A stretch of DNA of 47,098 nucleotides from Gammaproteobacteria bacterium (GTDB lineage Bacteria > Pseudomonadota > Gammaproteobacteria > HyVt-429): contig JAJDOE010000078.1 of NCBI GenBank assembly GCA_022340345.1, positions 1 through 47,098 of the forward strand, written 5' to 3'. The notes beneath the pieces are model-generated. The model was not told the origin of the DNA, ran no database searches, and saw only the letters and a program-made list of their open reading frames with translations. Shown here piece by piece: positions 18,377-28,458 of the stretch (positions are counted from its first letter, which is position 1; the number at the start of each line of letters is the position of its first letter). The position numbers and the translations under genes were made by a program.

Positions 18377-18691
18377 TCAGGATCGGGGCCAGAATTCCTG
18401 GAACGCTTGATCCACCAGTTGTTCCAGTTGCTGCTCGCAGGTGGCCAGGAACCGCTTTTCGCGTTCCAGCGCGTGACGCTCGACACCCGCAATTTCCTGC
18501 TGCAGTTCGCGGCCCTTGCGCTTTTCGAAGGCACGGATCGCGCGCAGGCTGCGCCCCGCGTTGCGCTCGACGATGACCTGAGCCCGGGCGTGCTGCTCCG
18601 CCAGTTGCTGGCGGGCCGCTTCCCGGGCGGTGGCCACCGTCGCCCGCGCTTTCTCCTGGGCGGCGAGTACCGTGCCGATGGTGTCGGCCAT
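18377..18691 (-). CDS. small coiled-coil protein, candidate V-type ATPase G/H stalk subunit
   Basis: A 104-residue, almost wholly helical protein. Residues 1-60 (starting MADTIGTVLAAQEKARATV) show the pattern I-x-x-L-x-x-x-E-x-A-x-x-x-V-x-x-A-R-x-x-A-R, which is typical of V/A-ATPase peripheral-stalk subunits G and H. No signal peptide or cysteine cluster is seen; one Cys lies near residue 84. It starts 3 bp after the hynL stop, so it is cotranscribed with the hydrogenase. The V-type ATPase operon 6 kb away has subunit E but lacks its partner G/H, which makes this the obvious candidate. The alternative is an unrelated hydrogenase-associated coiled coil. The assignment is from pattern and context only. 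Confidence 0.5.
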   Translation of the reverse strand: MADTIGTVLAAQEKARATVATAREAARQQLAEQHARAQVIVERNAGRSLRAIRAFEKRKGRELQQEIAGVERHALEREKRFLATCEQQLEQLVDQAFQEFWPRS

Positions 18692-18694
18692 TGG

Positions 18695-20440
18695 TCAGCG
18701 CGCCTTGACCTGGATCAGTTCCTCGCCGTCCGGGTCGGTAACATGCACCGCGCAGGCGATGCATGGATCGAAACTGTGAATGGTGCGCAGCACTTCGATG
18801 GGCTGCTTGGGGTCGTGCAGCTTGTGACCCTTCAGCGCTGCCTCGTAGGGGCCGGGGACGCCGGCCGGGTCCCGCGGACCCGCGTTCCACGTGCTCGGCA
18901 CCACCGCCTGGTAGTTGTCGATGCGCTCGTTTTTGATGACGATCCAGTGGGCCAGCCCACCGCGGGGCGCCTCCATGAAACCCGCGCCGCGCGCTTCGGC
19001 GGGCCAGGTTGCCGGATCCCACTGGGTCTCGTTGAAGGTGCGCACATCGCCAGCCTTGATGTTGGCCACCAGCTGGTCGTACCAGCCCTGCATCGTGTCG
19101 GCAATTACCTTGGTCTCCAGGGTGCGGGCCGCGGTACGCCCGAGAGTGGAAAACAGGGCGGTGATCGGAACGTCCAGCGTCTTCAGGGTGAAATCCACCA
19201 GCGACTTCGCCTGTTCGTGACCGGTGCCATACAGCATCAGCATCCGAGCCAGCGGCCCGACTTCCATGGCCTTGCCCTTCCATCGCGGTGATTTCAGCCA
19301 CGAGTAGGATTGGTCCACGTCCAGGTGTTTGTAGGGTGGCTTGGGACCGGTGTAGTTGAGGTTGGTCTCACCATCGTAGGGGTGTAATCCCTGCTCCTTG
19401 CCGCCGCTGTAGTCGTACCAGGAGTGTGACACGAACTCCTGAATCTGGCTGGGGTCGTCCAGGTCCACCTCGTGAATGCGACTGATATCACGGTCCAGGA
19501 TCACGCCGCGTGGGAGCAGCAGCTTGTCCGGGTCCCCGCTGGTATCGGTGGGGAAATCGCCGTAGCACAGGAAATTGCCGGTACCTTCGCCCTGGGCGGC
19601 CCAGTCCTTGTAGAAGCCTGCAATGGCAAGCGTATCCGGGATGTAGACCTGCTCCACGAAGGTATTCATGGAATCGATCACGTTCTTGATTTGTCCCAGG
19701 CCGACCTGGTTAAGAGAGGTCGCGCCGGCGCCCGTCGCGGAGGTGCTTCCCCCCGCGCTGATCGCCGTGGGCACGCCGCCGACGACAAAATTCGGGTGTG
19801 GATTCTTGCCGCCGAGAATCGCATGCAGCGTTGCGACCTCGCGTTGCCATTCCAGCGCCTCCAGGTAATGGGCCACCGCCATGAGATTGGCCTCTGGCGG
19901 CAGCTTGTAGGCCGGATGGCCCCAGTAGCCATTGGCAAAGATCCCCAGTTGCCCCTGTTCCACGAAGGTCTTCAGCTTCTTACGGGTATCGGCGAAATAT
20001 CCCGGTGACGATTTGGGATAGCTGCTGATGGACTGGGCCAGTTCCGAGGTTGCCTTGGGGTCGGCGCTCAGCGCGGACACCACGTCCACCCAGTCCAGGG
20101 CATGCAGGTGGTAGAAGTGCATGACGTGGTCATGCACGTACTGGGCGCCAATCATGAGATTGCGGATCAACTGCGCGTTGGGCGGAATCTCGTACTTGAG
20201 GGCATCTTCCACCGCGCGTACCGAGGCGATGCCATGCACCAGGGTGCAAACACCACAGATGCGCTGGGCGAATGCCCAAGCGTCGCGGGGGTCGCGTCCT
20301 CGCAGGATGATCTCGATACCGCGCACCATGGTGCCGGAGGAATAGGCGTCCGTGATTACGCCCGCGGAGTCCGTCTGCGCCTCGATGCGCAGGTGGCCCT
20401 CGATACGGGTGATCGGGTCAACTACAACGCGTTCGTTCAT
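18695..20440 (-). CDS. hynL: [NiFe] hydrogenase large subunit, Isp-type group 1
   Basis: A 581-residue catalytic subunit carrying the NiFe(CN)2CO centre. The N-terminal metal motif is RICGVCTLVH with Cys62 and Cys65; the C-terminal one is DPCIACAVH with Cys560 and Cys563. His566 is followed by 15 residues (VTDPDGEELIQVKAR), the extension that a maturation protease removes after nickel insertion. PITRIEGH near the start is typical of group 1 enzymes. The gene lies last in the order hynS-isp1-isp2-hynL, the split arrangement known from Thiocapsa and Allochromatium, where the large subunit is separated from the small one by the electron-transfer genes. Periplasmic location is expected through cotransport with the Tat-exported small subunit. 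Confidence 0.97.
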   Translation of the reverse strand: MNERVVVDPITRIEGHLRIEAQTDSAGVITDAYSSGTMVRGIEIILRGRDPRDAWAFAQRICGVCTLVHGIASVRAVEDALKYEIPPNAQLIRNLMIGAQYVHDHVMHFYHLHALDWVDVVSALSADPKATSELAQSISSYPKSSPGYFADTRKKLKTFVEQGQLGIFANGYWGHPAYKLPPEANLMAVAHYLEALEWQREVATLHAILGGKNPHPNFVVGGVPTAISAGGSTSATGAGATSLNQVGLGQIKNVIDSMNTFVEQVYIPDTLAIAGFYKDWAAQGEGTGNFLCYGDFPTDTSGDPDKLLLPRGVILDRDISRIHEVDLDDPSQIQEFVSHSWYDYSGGKEQGLHPYDGETNLNYTGPKPPYKHLDVDQSYSWLKSPRWKGKAMEVGPLARMLMLYGTGHEQAKSLVDFTLKTLDVPITALFSTLGRTAARTLETKVIADTMQGWYDQLVANIKAGDVRTFNETQWDPATWPAEARGAGFMEAPRGGLAHWIVIKNERIDNYQAVVPSTWNAGPRDPAGVPGPYEAALKGHKLHDPKQPIEVLRTIHSFDPCIACAVHVTDPDGEELIQVKAR

Positions 20441-20463
20441 GGTTTGATTCCCTTAATTCTTGG

Positions 20464-21720
20464 TCAGTCCGCCAGATGTGCGGCGATCAGTTCGCTCAGG
20501 CCCACGACTTCCATCTCCATATGGTTGTGTTCGAGTCCTTCCTCGAGCATGTTGCGGCAGTTGGCGCAGGCCGTAACCAGCTTGCTAACGCCGAGCGCAT
20601 CAAGTTGCTTTTTCTTGCGTGAAAAAACCTTCAGCCGCAGGGGCTCGGCGCGTTCGTTTGAGCTCACGCCACCGCCACCGCCGCAACACCATCCCCATTT
20701 GCCGTGGTCGGTCATCTCCTGGAAGTTGGGTGCGACCATGTTGAGTAGCCGCCTTGGCTGTTCGATGACGCCGCCACGACGCACGATCTGGCAGGGGTCG
20801 TGAAAGGTGAGGGGCGTTTCATCGACGCCTTCGGTCTTCAGGCGCCCATCCGCCCGCAACTCGTCCAGCAACTCGAGCAGGTGGATGACCTGGAAGGGGT
20901 AGGCGCGTCCGATCAGGTTGGGTCCCTCCCAGCGCAACGCCGTGTATGCGTGGCCGCATTCCGGGCTGATCACATACTTGACGCCCAGTTTCTCGGCGGC
21001 GTCCACGATGCGCTGGACCAGGATGCCTGCCAGGTCCGAGGAGCCAATCTGAATCCCCGCATTGGTTGCCTCGAAGCAATCCGTCGACAGGGTCCAGCTG
21101 ACGTTCGCCTTGTGAAAAATCTTGCCGACCGCACCGATGATTTCGCTGAACTGCACCAGTTCCATGGACGACAGCAGCATCATGTAATCCGCGCCCTGCA
21201 CATCTACCGGAATCTTGAGGCCGGTTTCCGCCTCCGTAGCCTTGACCTTGGCAGCGAACGCGGCGGTCAGGTCGCCCATCGGGCTGCCTTTCTCCACCGC
21301 CCGCTCGGTCGCGCCCTTGAGGCCTTCAGGAGCTCGTCCGGCGGCCACGAAGCCCTCGCGCTGCTTGCGAATCATGTAGGTGATGTCGTTACCCATCGGG
21401 CAGATCATCGAACAGCGCCCGCACAGGGTGCAGCTGTCGTATACCAGCGTCTCCCATTCCTCGAGCTCTGCGTTGGTCAGCGGTTTGCTCATGCCCAGCA
21501 GGCTTGCGATCCGGCCCCAGAAGGTAAATTTCTGCTTCCAAAGGCGACGCAGAGGCTCCACCTTGTGGATGGGCGTGTATTTCGGATCGCCGGTTTCGGT
21601 GTAGAACAGGCAGGCATCCGCGCACAGTCCGCAGTGCACGCAGCTGTTGAAGAACGACGCGATGGGGGCATCAATGACCGCCGTCAGCGCATTGGTGGCT
21701 TTTTCGATGGAATTGCTCAT
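20464..21720 (-). CDS. isp2: Isp2: HdrB/HdrD-like iron-sulfur electron-transfer protein of the hydrogenase
   Basis: A 418-residue cytoplasmic protein resembling heterodisulfide reductase HdrD/GlpC. Two [4Fe-4S] ferredoxin motifs are seen: CVHCGLCADAC (Cys27, 30, 33, 37) and CTLCGRCSMICP (about 96-107). The C-terminal half carries two cysteine-rich CCG-type domains, with ECGHAY, the DPCQIVRRGG stretch, WCCGGGGG and TACANCRNML. The ATG at 21720 overlaps the isp1 stop (ATGA), so translation is coupled. In the Thiocapsa-type enzyme, Isp1 and Isp2 pass electrons between HynSL and the membrane quinone pool or cytoplasmic partners. The frame stays open upstream into isp1, but that part is antisense-like filler. 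Confidence 0.93.
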   Translation of the reverse strand: MSNSIEKATNALTAVIDAPIASFFNSCVHCGLCADACLFYTETGDPKYTPIHKVEPLRRLWKQKFTFWGRIASLLGMSKPLTNAELEEWETLVYDSCTLCGRCSMICPMGNDITYMIRKQREGFVAAGRAPEGLKGATERAVEKGSPMGDLTAAFAAKVKATEAETGLKIPVDVQGADYMMLLSSMELVQFSEIIGAVGKIFHKANVSWTLSTDCFEATNAGIQIGSSDLAGILVQRIVDAAEKLGVKYVISPECGHAYTALRWEGPNLIGRAYPFQVIHLLELLDELRADGRLKTEGVDETPLTFHDPCQIVRRGGVIEQPRRLLNMVAPNFQEMTDHGKWGWCCGGGGGVSSNERAEPLRLKVFSRKKKQLDALGVSKLVTACANCRNMLEEGLEHNHMEMEVVGLSELIAAHLAD

Positions 21721-22379
21721 GCCTGCACTCCTTTGTGCCCTGCGATGGCCCCGTTGTAGCCCCGCGAGACCAGGAAAGTCACAGCGTGGATCAGCTTGGT
21801 AAATGGCAGCAGTATCAGCAACAGCTCGACGCTGAGGATGTGCAGCATCAACATGTCGTTGTACGGCAGGAACAGTCGTTTGACGGCGAGGAAACCGGTG
21901 GCCAGCGGCAAGAAAGTTGCCGTCCAGGCCACGTAGTCGTTGAGGCCGCCGAGCATGCGCCGCACCGGGTCGGTGAAGCGGTTGATGAGTAACGCGACCA
22001 GAGCGACGATGGCGGCGATCGCCAGGATATCGATGATGCCATTGGGTAACGCCGGCCAGCTCAGGCCCAGCAGGTCCTCGAAGAGCACGATGTGCGGCCC
22101 GTAGAAGAACAGGGTCAGCAGAAAACCGAGGTGAAAGGTCCAGCCCGCGACGTGTACGAAGGCCTCGCGCCGACTCATTTCCCCAGGTGGCAACAGGCTG
22201 CGCGAGTAGATGGTGCGCAAGGCGCCACGAAACGCGCTGCCACGCGCCGGAGACAGGTCGGTCTTGCGCCCGAGCAGGAACATTTCCAGAAAGCGCACCA
22301 CCAGCCCGAACACGAACAGGAAAAACGCAATTTGCAGGCCGGGGCCGCGCACCCAGTTCAGGAGTTCGACGGATGTCAT
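21717..22379 (-). CDS. isp1: Isp1: cytochrome b-type membrane subunit (NarI/DsrM-like)
   Basis: A 220-residue integral membrane protein with about five helices. It resembles the gamma subunit of respiratory nitrate reductase and DsrM. Candidate b-heme ligands are His residues in the membrane segments: FVHVAGWTFHLGF near 75-87 and, in the last helices, MLHILSVELLL and KLIHAVTFLVSRG. It starts 2 bp after the end of hynS and overlaps isp2 by 4 bp. It should anchor the hydrogenase to the membrane and relay electrons from the periplasmic small subunit to Isp2 and/or quinone. Confidence 0.93.
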   Translation of the reverse strand: MTSVELLNWVRGPGLQIAFFLFVFGLVVRFLEMFLLGRKTDLSPARGSAFRGALRTIYSRSLLPPGEMSRREAFVHVAGWTFHLGFLLTLFFYGPHIVLFEDLLGLSWPALPNGIIDILAIAAIVALVALLINRFTDPVRRMLGGLNDYVAWTATFLPLATGFLAVKRLFLPYNDMLMLHILSVELLLILLPFTKLIHAVTFLVSRGYNGAIAGHKGVQA

Positions 22380-22381
22380 GT

Positions 22382-23476
22382 TCAGACCTCCTCTTTAAGA
22401 TCGTCAACCGTTACGGGTTCGCGCCGGGTGCGGGCACGATTGCGCGTGGCCCGTGCGCTCAGGCCGGCGGCCGCACCGGCGACTGCGCCGGCGGCCAGAC
22501 CCAGGGTGGCCCAGTCGCCCACCGGTTTGCGTGGCGTGGAAAGCGCCTTGTAGAAGTCGCCCGCATCCCAGAAGTCCGGTTCGGAGCAGCCAAGGCAGCC
22601 GTGACCGGACTGGATCGGGAAGCTGATTCCGCCATTCCACTTCACGGTGGCGCAGGCGTTGTAGGTAGTGGGCCCCTTGCAGCCGAGCTTGTACAGGCAC
22701 CAACCCTCGCGGGCCCCCTCGTCATCGAAGGTCTCGGCGAATTTTCCCTGGTCATAGAATGGCCGGCGATAGCAACGGTCATGAATGGAGTCGCCGTAGA
22801 ACATGCGCGGCCGGTTGTAGGCATCCAGTTCCGGAAGCTTTCCGAAAGTCAGGAAATGGGCCAGTACCCCGGTAATAACGGTCGGAATCGGGGGGCAGCC
22901 GGAAACGTTGATCACGGGCTTGTCGGTGACGATATCGGTGACCGGCACCGCCCCGGTGGGGTTCGGATTTGCTTTGGGTATGCCACCGAAGGCGGCGCAA
23001 CTTCCTACCGCGACTACCGCGGCGGCATTGCGCGCGGTCTCCACCAGCATGTCGTAATTGGACACGCCGGCAATGGTCGAATACACACCACCGTCTTTCA
23101 TTGGGATGGCGCCGTCCACCACCAGCAGGTACTTGCCTGCGTTTTCCTTCATCGCCGTTTCGCGGGCGTGTTCGGCGGCTTCACCGGCGGCGGCTTGCAG
23201 CGTGTGGTGGTAGTCGAGGGAAATGGCGTTGAAAATCAGGCCCTCCACCGTCGGATTGTGGGAGCGGGTAAGTGACTCGGTGCAACCCGTGCATTCCTGG
23301 AAGGAAAGCCAGATCACTGACGGGCGTCTCGCCGCTTCCAGGGCCCGCGCCACCATGGGGATCATGGCCGGAGGCAGCGCCATGAGGGAGGCGGTTGCGG
23401 TACAGAATTTCAGGAATCCGCGGCGGCTGACTCCCTGTTGGGCGAGGTGTTCACCGAGAGTGGATGGCTTGGCCAT
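22382..23476 (-). CDS. hynS: [NiFe] hydrogenase small subunit, Tat-exported
   Basis: A 364-residue iron-sulfur subunit. The start ATG at 23476 has GGGAGA upstream. The Tat signal is VSRRGFLKF (16-24) followed by a hydrophobic stretch to about residue 45. The proximal cluster motif reads QECTGCTES (Cys62, Cys65), with Gly where oxygen-tolerant membrane hydrogenases have an extra Cys; GSCAAFGG likewise lacks the second extra Cys. Medial and distal cluster ligands are seen in DRCYRRPFYDQG, WCLYKLGCKGP, YNACATVKWN and GHGCLGCSEPDFWD. A hydrophobic, Ala-rich segment near the C-terminus (about 320-340), followed by basic residues, probably anchors the protein in the membrane. The enzyme should be a standard, oxygen-sensitive group 1 form. 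Confidence 0.97.
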   Translation of the reverse strand: MAKPSTLGEHLAQQGVSRRGFLKFCTATASLMALPPAMIPMVARALEAARRPSVIWLSFQECTGCTESLTRSHNPTVEGLIFNAISLDYHHTLQAAAGEAAEHARETAMKENAGKYLLVVDGAIPMKDGGVYSTIAGVSNYDMLVETARNAAAVVAVGSCAAFGGIPKANPNPTGAVPVTDIVTDKPVINVSGCPPIPTVITGVLAHFLTFGKLPELDAYNRPRMFYGDSIHDRCYRRPFYDQGKFAETFDDEGAREGWCLYKLGCKGPTTYNACATVKWNGGISFPIQSGHGCLGCSEPDFWDAGDFYKALSTPRKPVGDWATLGLAAGAVAGAAAGLSARATRNRARTRREPVTVDDLKEEV

Positions 23477-23939
23477 GAGAGTCTCCCTGAATTGTTGATG
23501 TCGCAGGTTGGGTTTTCGCCGGGTCGGTCGAACGGGCCAGGTCATCGAGCTGGCGCGCCAGGCGGGCGGCAGATTCTTCCAGCGCCCGTGGGTCGGCGCG
23601 CAGAATCTCCGGCACCGGCGTGACTTCGATGTGTCGTGCGATAGTCTGCTGGCCGGCATTGAAATGCTCGACCCACCAGACGCCCGGGTAGGCGGTTTCG
23701 CGAACCAGGCTTGGCCCCAGCGCGTCCAGGCGCGCCTCCACCTCACCGCTGCCCAATGCACTGGCCAGATCGGAGAGGTCGTTGCCGGTCATCGGTACCG
23801 ACAACAGGTCGATGACGGTGCCCTCGCCGGTTTTGGTCAGGCGTTCGAGGGCGTGGCGAATCTCGGCGAGCAGCGGGACGGCATTGGCGTGGGTGACGCA
23901 GCGTTCGGGCTGGTCAACAGGCTCGGCAGGTGTGGTCAT
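23451..23939 (-). CDS. hydrogenase expression/formation protein, HupH/HyaF C-terminal type
   Basis: A 162-residue protein whose central part matches the HupH_C pattern: LLAEIRHALERL, then TGEGTVIDLLSVPMTGNDL, LGSGEVEARLDALG, and ETAYPGVWWVEH with HIEV. Proteins of this family act in maturation of the hydrogenase small subunit, apparently in iron-sulfur cluster insertion or protection. The gene overlaps the start of hynS by 26 bp and is the first gene behind the FNR-type promoter at 23975-24016. It is shorter than full HupH (about 280 residues), consisting of little more than the one domain. Confidence 0.8.
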   Translation of the reverse strand: MTTPAEPVDQPERCVTHANAVPLLAEIRHALERLTKTGEGTVIDLLSVPMTGNDLSDLASALGSGEVEARLDALGPSLVRETAYPGVWWVEHFNAGQQTIARHIEVTPVPEILRADPRALEESAARLARQLDDLARSTDPAKTQPATSTIQGDSHGQAIHSR

Positions 23940-23974
23940 CGGCGAAATTCCGCAGGGCTCAGGTAGTTGCCGCC

Positions 23975-24016
23975 ACGGTAGGCCGGAGATTCCGATCCGG
24001 CTTTGATCCGGATCAA
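23975..24016 (-). promoter_or_regulatory. FNR/ANR-type box and -10 of the hydrogenase structural operon
   Basis: TTGATCCGGATCAA (24003-24016) is a perfect FNR consensus (TTGAT-N4-ATCAA). Reading the minus strand, 22 nt later comes TACCGT (23980-23975), a TAnnnT -10 at the class II spacing, with the box centred near -41.5. The HupH-like gene begins 36 bp further on at 23939. The site lies between the hynD stop (24038) and that gene, so hynD itself is outside this transcript. The same arrangement recurs before hypC. The fit to FNR rests on established consensus; binding is inferred. Confidence 0.7.
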
Positions 24017-24037
24017 ATCCGCCCGGGGTAGAGGTCT

Positions 24038-24505
24038 TTAGGCTGTACCCCAGCTATGCAAGACCTCAAGCACTCGTGCGGCGGCGGCGGGGATGGCGGC
24101 GGCTACCCTCGGGGAGGGCTTGTCCCCCCAGCCCATCTCCGCCGGCTGGATTCCCACCAGTGCCCGCCGCTCCGGCAGGTGCCCGGTCAGGCGGGCGATA
24201 TCCATAAGGTCCACCAACCCGACTTCGTGCACGGAACGTTTGGTAGTGCCGAGAAAATGATCCATTTCGGTGCCAACAAAGTGGCGAATGGCGCCCGGGT
24301 CCGCCTGCAGTTGCGCGGCATCAATCACGATCCACGCGTCGGCGTCTTCGATGGGTCCAGCCAGGGTAAAGCTGAGGGTGCCGCCATCCAGGTATTCCAC
24401 GTCCGGAAGGTCGGGATGATGCTCCCGCAGGTACTCAAGCACATGCACTCCTGCGCCCTCGTCGGTGAGCAGCGTGTTGCCGATTCCCATGACCAGTACC
24501 CGCAT
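24038..24505 (-). CDS. hynD: hydrogenase maturation endopeptidase (HyaD/HynD type)
   Basis: A 155-residue nickel-dependent protease of the HyaD/HybD family. The ATG at 24505 gives the conserved start MRVLVMGIGNTLLTDEGAGV. The nickel-sensing residues are expected at Glu17 (TDEGAG), the Asp of YLDGGTLSF (about 60-68) and His93 in KRSVHEVGL. VIDAAQLQ matches the conserved strand. It trims the C-terminal 15 residues of HynL after nickel insertion. It is transcribed toward the hydrogenase operon from the 59-bp gap it shares with the V-type ATPase genes. Confidence 0.92.
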   Translation of the reverse strand: MRVLVMGIGNTLLTDEGAGVHVLEYLREHHPDLPDVEYLDGGTLSFTLAGPIEDADAWIVIDAAQLQADPGAIRHFVGTEMDHFLGTTKRSVHEVGLVDLMDIARLTGHLPERRALVGIQPAEMGWGDKPSPRVAAAIPAAAARVLEVLHSWGTA

Positions 24506-24564
24506 GCGCGAGACTCTAGGCGAAGCAACCAGCGCATGCAAAAAGGGCGCGAGGCAAGACGCCG
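24506..24564. promoter_or_regulatory. short divergent control region between hydrogenase and V-type ATPase genes
   Basis: The starts of hynD (minus, 24505) and the V-ATPase C-like subunit (plus, GTG 24565) are only 59 bp apart, so the two transcription units must have overlapping promoters here or within each other's coding regions. GAGG at 24551-24554 is the probable ribosome binding site for the plus-strand gene. I see no perfect FNR box and no convincing -35/-10 pair. Confidence 0.5.
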
Positions 24565-25257
24565 GTGATTGGCGCGGTACTGGCCTACGCGGCGGCCCAG
24601 GCCCGGGTGCGGGCACGACTCGGACGCATGCCGGGACACGCCCAGTGGTTGCATTTTCTGGAGGCGGACGATCTGGCCCACCTGCTGGAGCGCATGCGAC
24701 TGAGCGGCCTGGATTTCTGGCTCGACGGGCTGGGAAGTGCGCCAGCGGTGGAACAAATCCAGCCACACCTGGTCACCCGCGGTCGCCATTTTGTTCGTTG
24801 GCTGGGCGGCCTGTTGCCGCCCCCCTGGCGGGAAGTGACACGCTGGCTGCAGCGACTGCCGGTCATCGATTCTGCGCCAGCAGGCACCGTGGATGGAACG
24901 ATAGAAATTCAATGGTGGCGCGGATTGCTGCGGCGACTGCCTGCAACGGCGGGCCAGGAACAGGAAATGCTTCGGCGATTGCGGCGGGATATCACGGACC
25001 ACTTGCGAGCCGTTGCGCGGGCGGGTGAACAACAACATGCGCGACACCCGGACCAGGGACGCTGGATGCAATGGCAGTTGCGCACGCAACTGGAGCACCG
25101 CCTGCGCGGGCTTCTGTTGTTCGGGCACCCGTTCCATGCCGCCTTTGTGCTGGCCTATGGTTTGTTGGAAGCAATACAACTGGAGCGCATGCGTGCGCTG
25201 GTGTTGGCGCGCCAGGCTGGCTGGCCGCTGGACGCACGACTGCTCGGGACCGAATGA
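24565..25257 (+). CDS. V/A-type ATPase subunit C-like protein (AC39-type, short)
   Basis: A 230-residue protein from a GTG at 24565. The beginning, AYAAAQARVRARLGRM, matches the family pattern (Y-x-x-A-x-x-R-V-R-A), and FLEADDLAHLLERM the following LLEA-x-x-L-x-x-L-L segment. The C-terminal ALERLRAI-like helix (LEAIQLERMRALVLARQAG) resembles the NLR helix of the C/d subunit that contacts the c ring. At 230 residues it is shorter than the usual 330-390, so part of the three-lobed funnel may be lost. It is the first gene of the ATPase operon, 1 bp from subunit I. As subunit C/d it would join the central shaft to the membrane ring. Assignment is from pattern and position. Confidence 0.65.
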   Translation: MIGAVLAYAAAQARVRARLGRMPGHAQWLHFLEADDLAHLLERMRLSGLDFWLDGLGSAPAVEQIQPHLVTRGRHFVRWLGGLLPPPWREVTRWLQRLPVIDSAPAGTVDGTIEIQWWRGLLRRLPATAGQEQEMLRRLRRDITDHLRAVARAGEQQHARHPDQGRWMQWQLRTQLEHRLRGLLLFGHPFHAAFVLAYGLLEAIQLERMRALVLARQAGWPLDARLLGTE

Positions 25258-25258
25258 G

Positions 25259-27533
<2,275 letters not shown>

Positions 27534-27539
27534 GCCGTC

Positions 27540-27857
27540 ATGCGTATCGGGTTCATTGGAGATGCGGGCATCGCTGCGGCCCTCGGCGTGGTTGGTGTAC
27601 AGAAATTTGACACGGCAGGCGGCATGGACAGCGCCTTTTTCCGGGCGCGCAGCGCCAGTGACCTGGTGGTGCTGGATGCTGTGGTTGCGCGGCAACTCGG
27701 TTCGCTGGTGCAGCAAAGCCTGAGCGAGGCGCCGCTGCCACCAGTGATCGTGATTCCCGTTTTGACAGGCGAACTGTCACGCAGCGATCCCGTGGTTCGT
27801 CGCGCCCGTCGCCTACTCGGCCTGGCGGCCGCACAGGAGAACAAGGGTGATGAATGA
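27540..27857 (+). CDS. V/A-type ATPase subunit F
   Basis: A 105-residue protein in the F position between K and E. It starts MRIGFIGDAGIAAALGVVGV, matching the family pattern (x-I-G-D-x-x-x-x-x-G-F-x-L-x-G), and the middle reads VVLDAVVARQLGSLV, with PVIVIPVLTGEL in the second half, as expected for this small alpha/beta subunit of the central rotor. Its stop overlaps the start of subunit E by 8 bp. Confidence 0.8.
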   Translation: MRIGFIGDAGIAAALGVVGVQKFDTAGGMDSAFFRARSASDLVVLDAVVARQLGSLVQQSLSEAPLPPVIVIPVLTGELSRSDPVVRRARRLLGLAAAQENKGDE

Positions 27858-28458
27858 AAACGGCAACGAGCAGGCCCGTACCTTCCTGGACCAGATCGAT
27901 CTGGATCGCGATGCCGAGCTGGCGGAGGTGGCCGCGCAACTTGCGTTACAAAGCCGCGAAGTCCGTCTGGCCGCATACAGCCGTTCCACCTCCGCGCATC
28001 GGGAACAGGCGGAGCACGCACGAGCGCGCCTGCTCCATCGGCATGATCGAAAGGTGTCCCGCGCCCGTGCGGTGGCGCGCCGACGGTCCTGGCAACTGGT
28101 GGGAGCAAAAAGTGACGTGGCGGTGCAGCGGTTGATGGAACGGGCGCGCGCCGCCTGGGCCGACCCGGATAGCCAGTGGAGCTGGTGTCGGTATTGGGTA
28201 GAACGTGCCCGGGAACTTGCTGCTGGCGAGGAATTGAGCATTCGCATCGGGCAAGGCGGCTTGCCTGGGACCCTCGCGCGCCTGAAACAGGAGTTTCCGG
28301 AAATGCCGCAGTTTCGGATGGACACGGATCTTTCCGCCGGGTTGGTGGCTCGCTTCGGCGAGTGGATTCTGGATGCCCGTCTCGCGGCGCACTGCCCGCT
28401 CAGCGAGCAACGAATCGCCGGGGTACTGGATGGCTGGATGGAGGGTGCGGATGGCTGA
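27850..28458 (+). CDS. V/A-type ATPase subunit E (peripheral stalk)
   Basis: A protein of about 202 residues. I use the ATG at 27850; a GTG at 27847 is directly upstream in frame. The N-terminal 110 residues are a long, charged helix without Gly or Pro breaks, and the C-terminal part is a small alpha/beta domain (about 130-200), with LSIRIGQGGLPGTL and the SAGLVARFGEWILDARL pattern of family members. Subunit E normally pairs with G or H to form a peripheral stalk; no such gene is in this operon. It overlaps subunits F and A by 8 bp on either side. Confidence 0.75.
   Translation: MNENGNEQARTFLDQIDLDRDAELAEVAAQLALQSREVRLAAYSRSTSAHREQAEHARARLLHRHDRKVSRARAVARRRSWQLVGAKSDVAVQRLMERARAAWADPDSQWSWCRYWVERARELAAGEELSIRIGQGGLPGTLARLKQEFPEMPQFRMDTDLSAGLVARFGEWILDARLAAHCPLSEQRIAGVLDGWMEGADG

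Noticed and set aside
22382-23476. Oxygen-tolerant group 1d hydrogenase
   Set aside because: The two supernumerary Cys of the proximal cluster are absent and the operon has Isp1/Isp2 instead of a HupC-type cytochrome.
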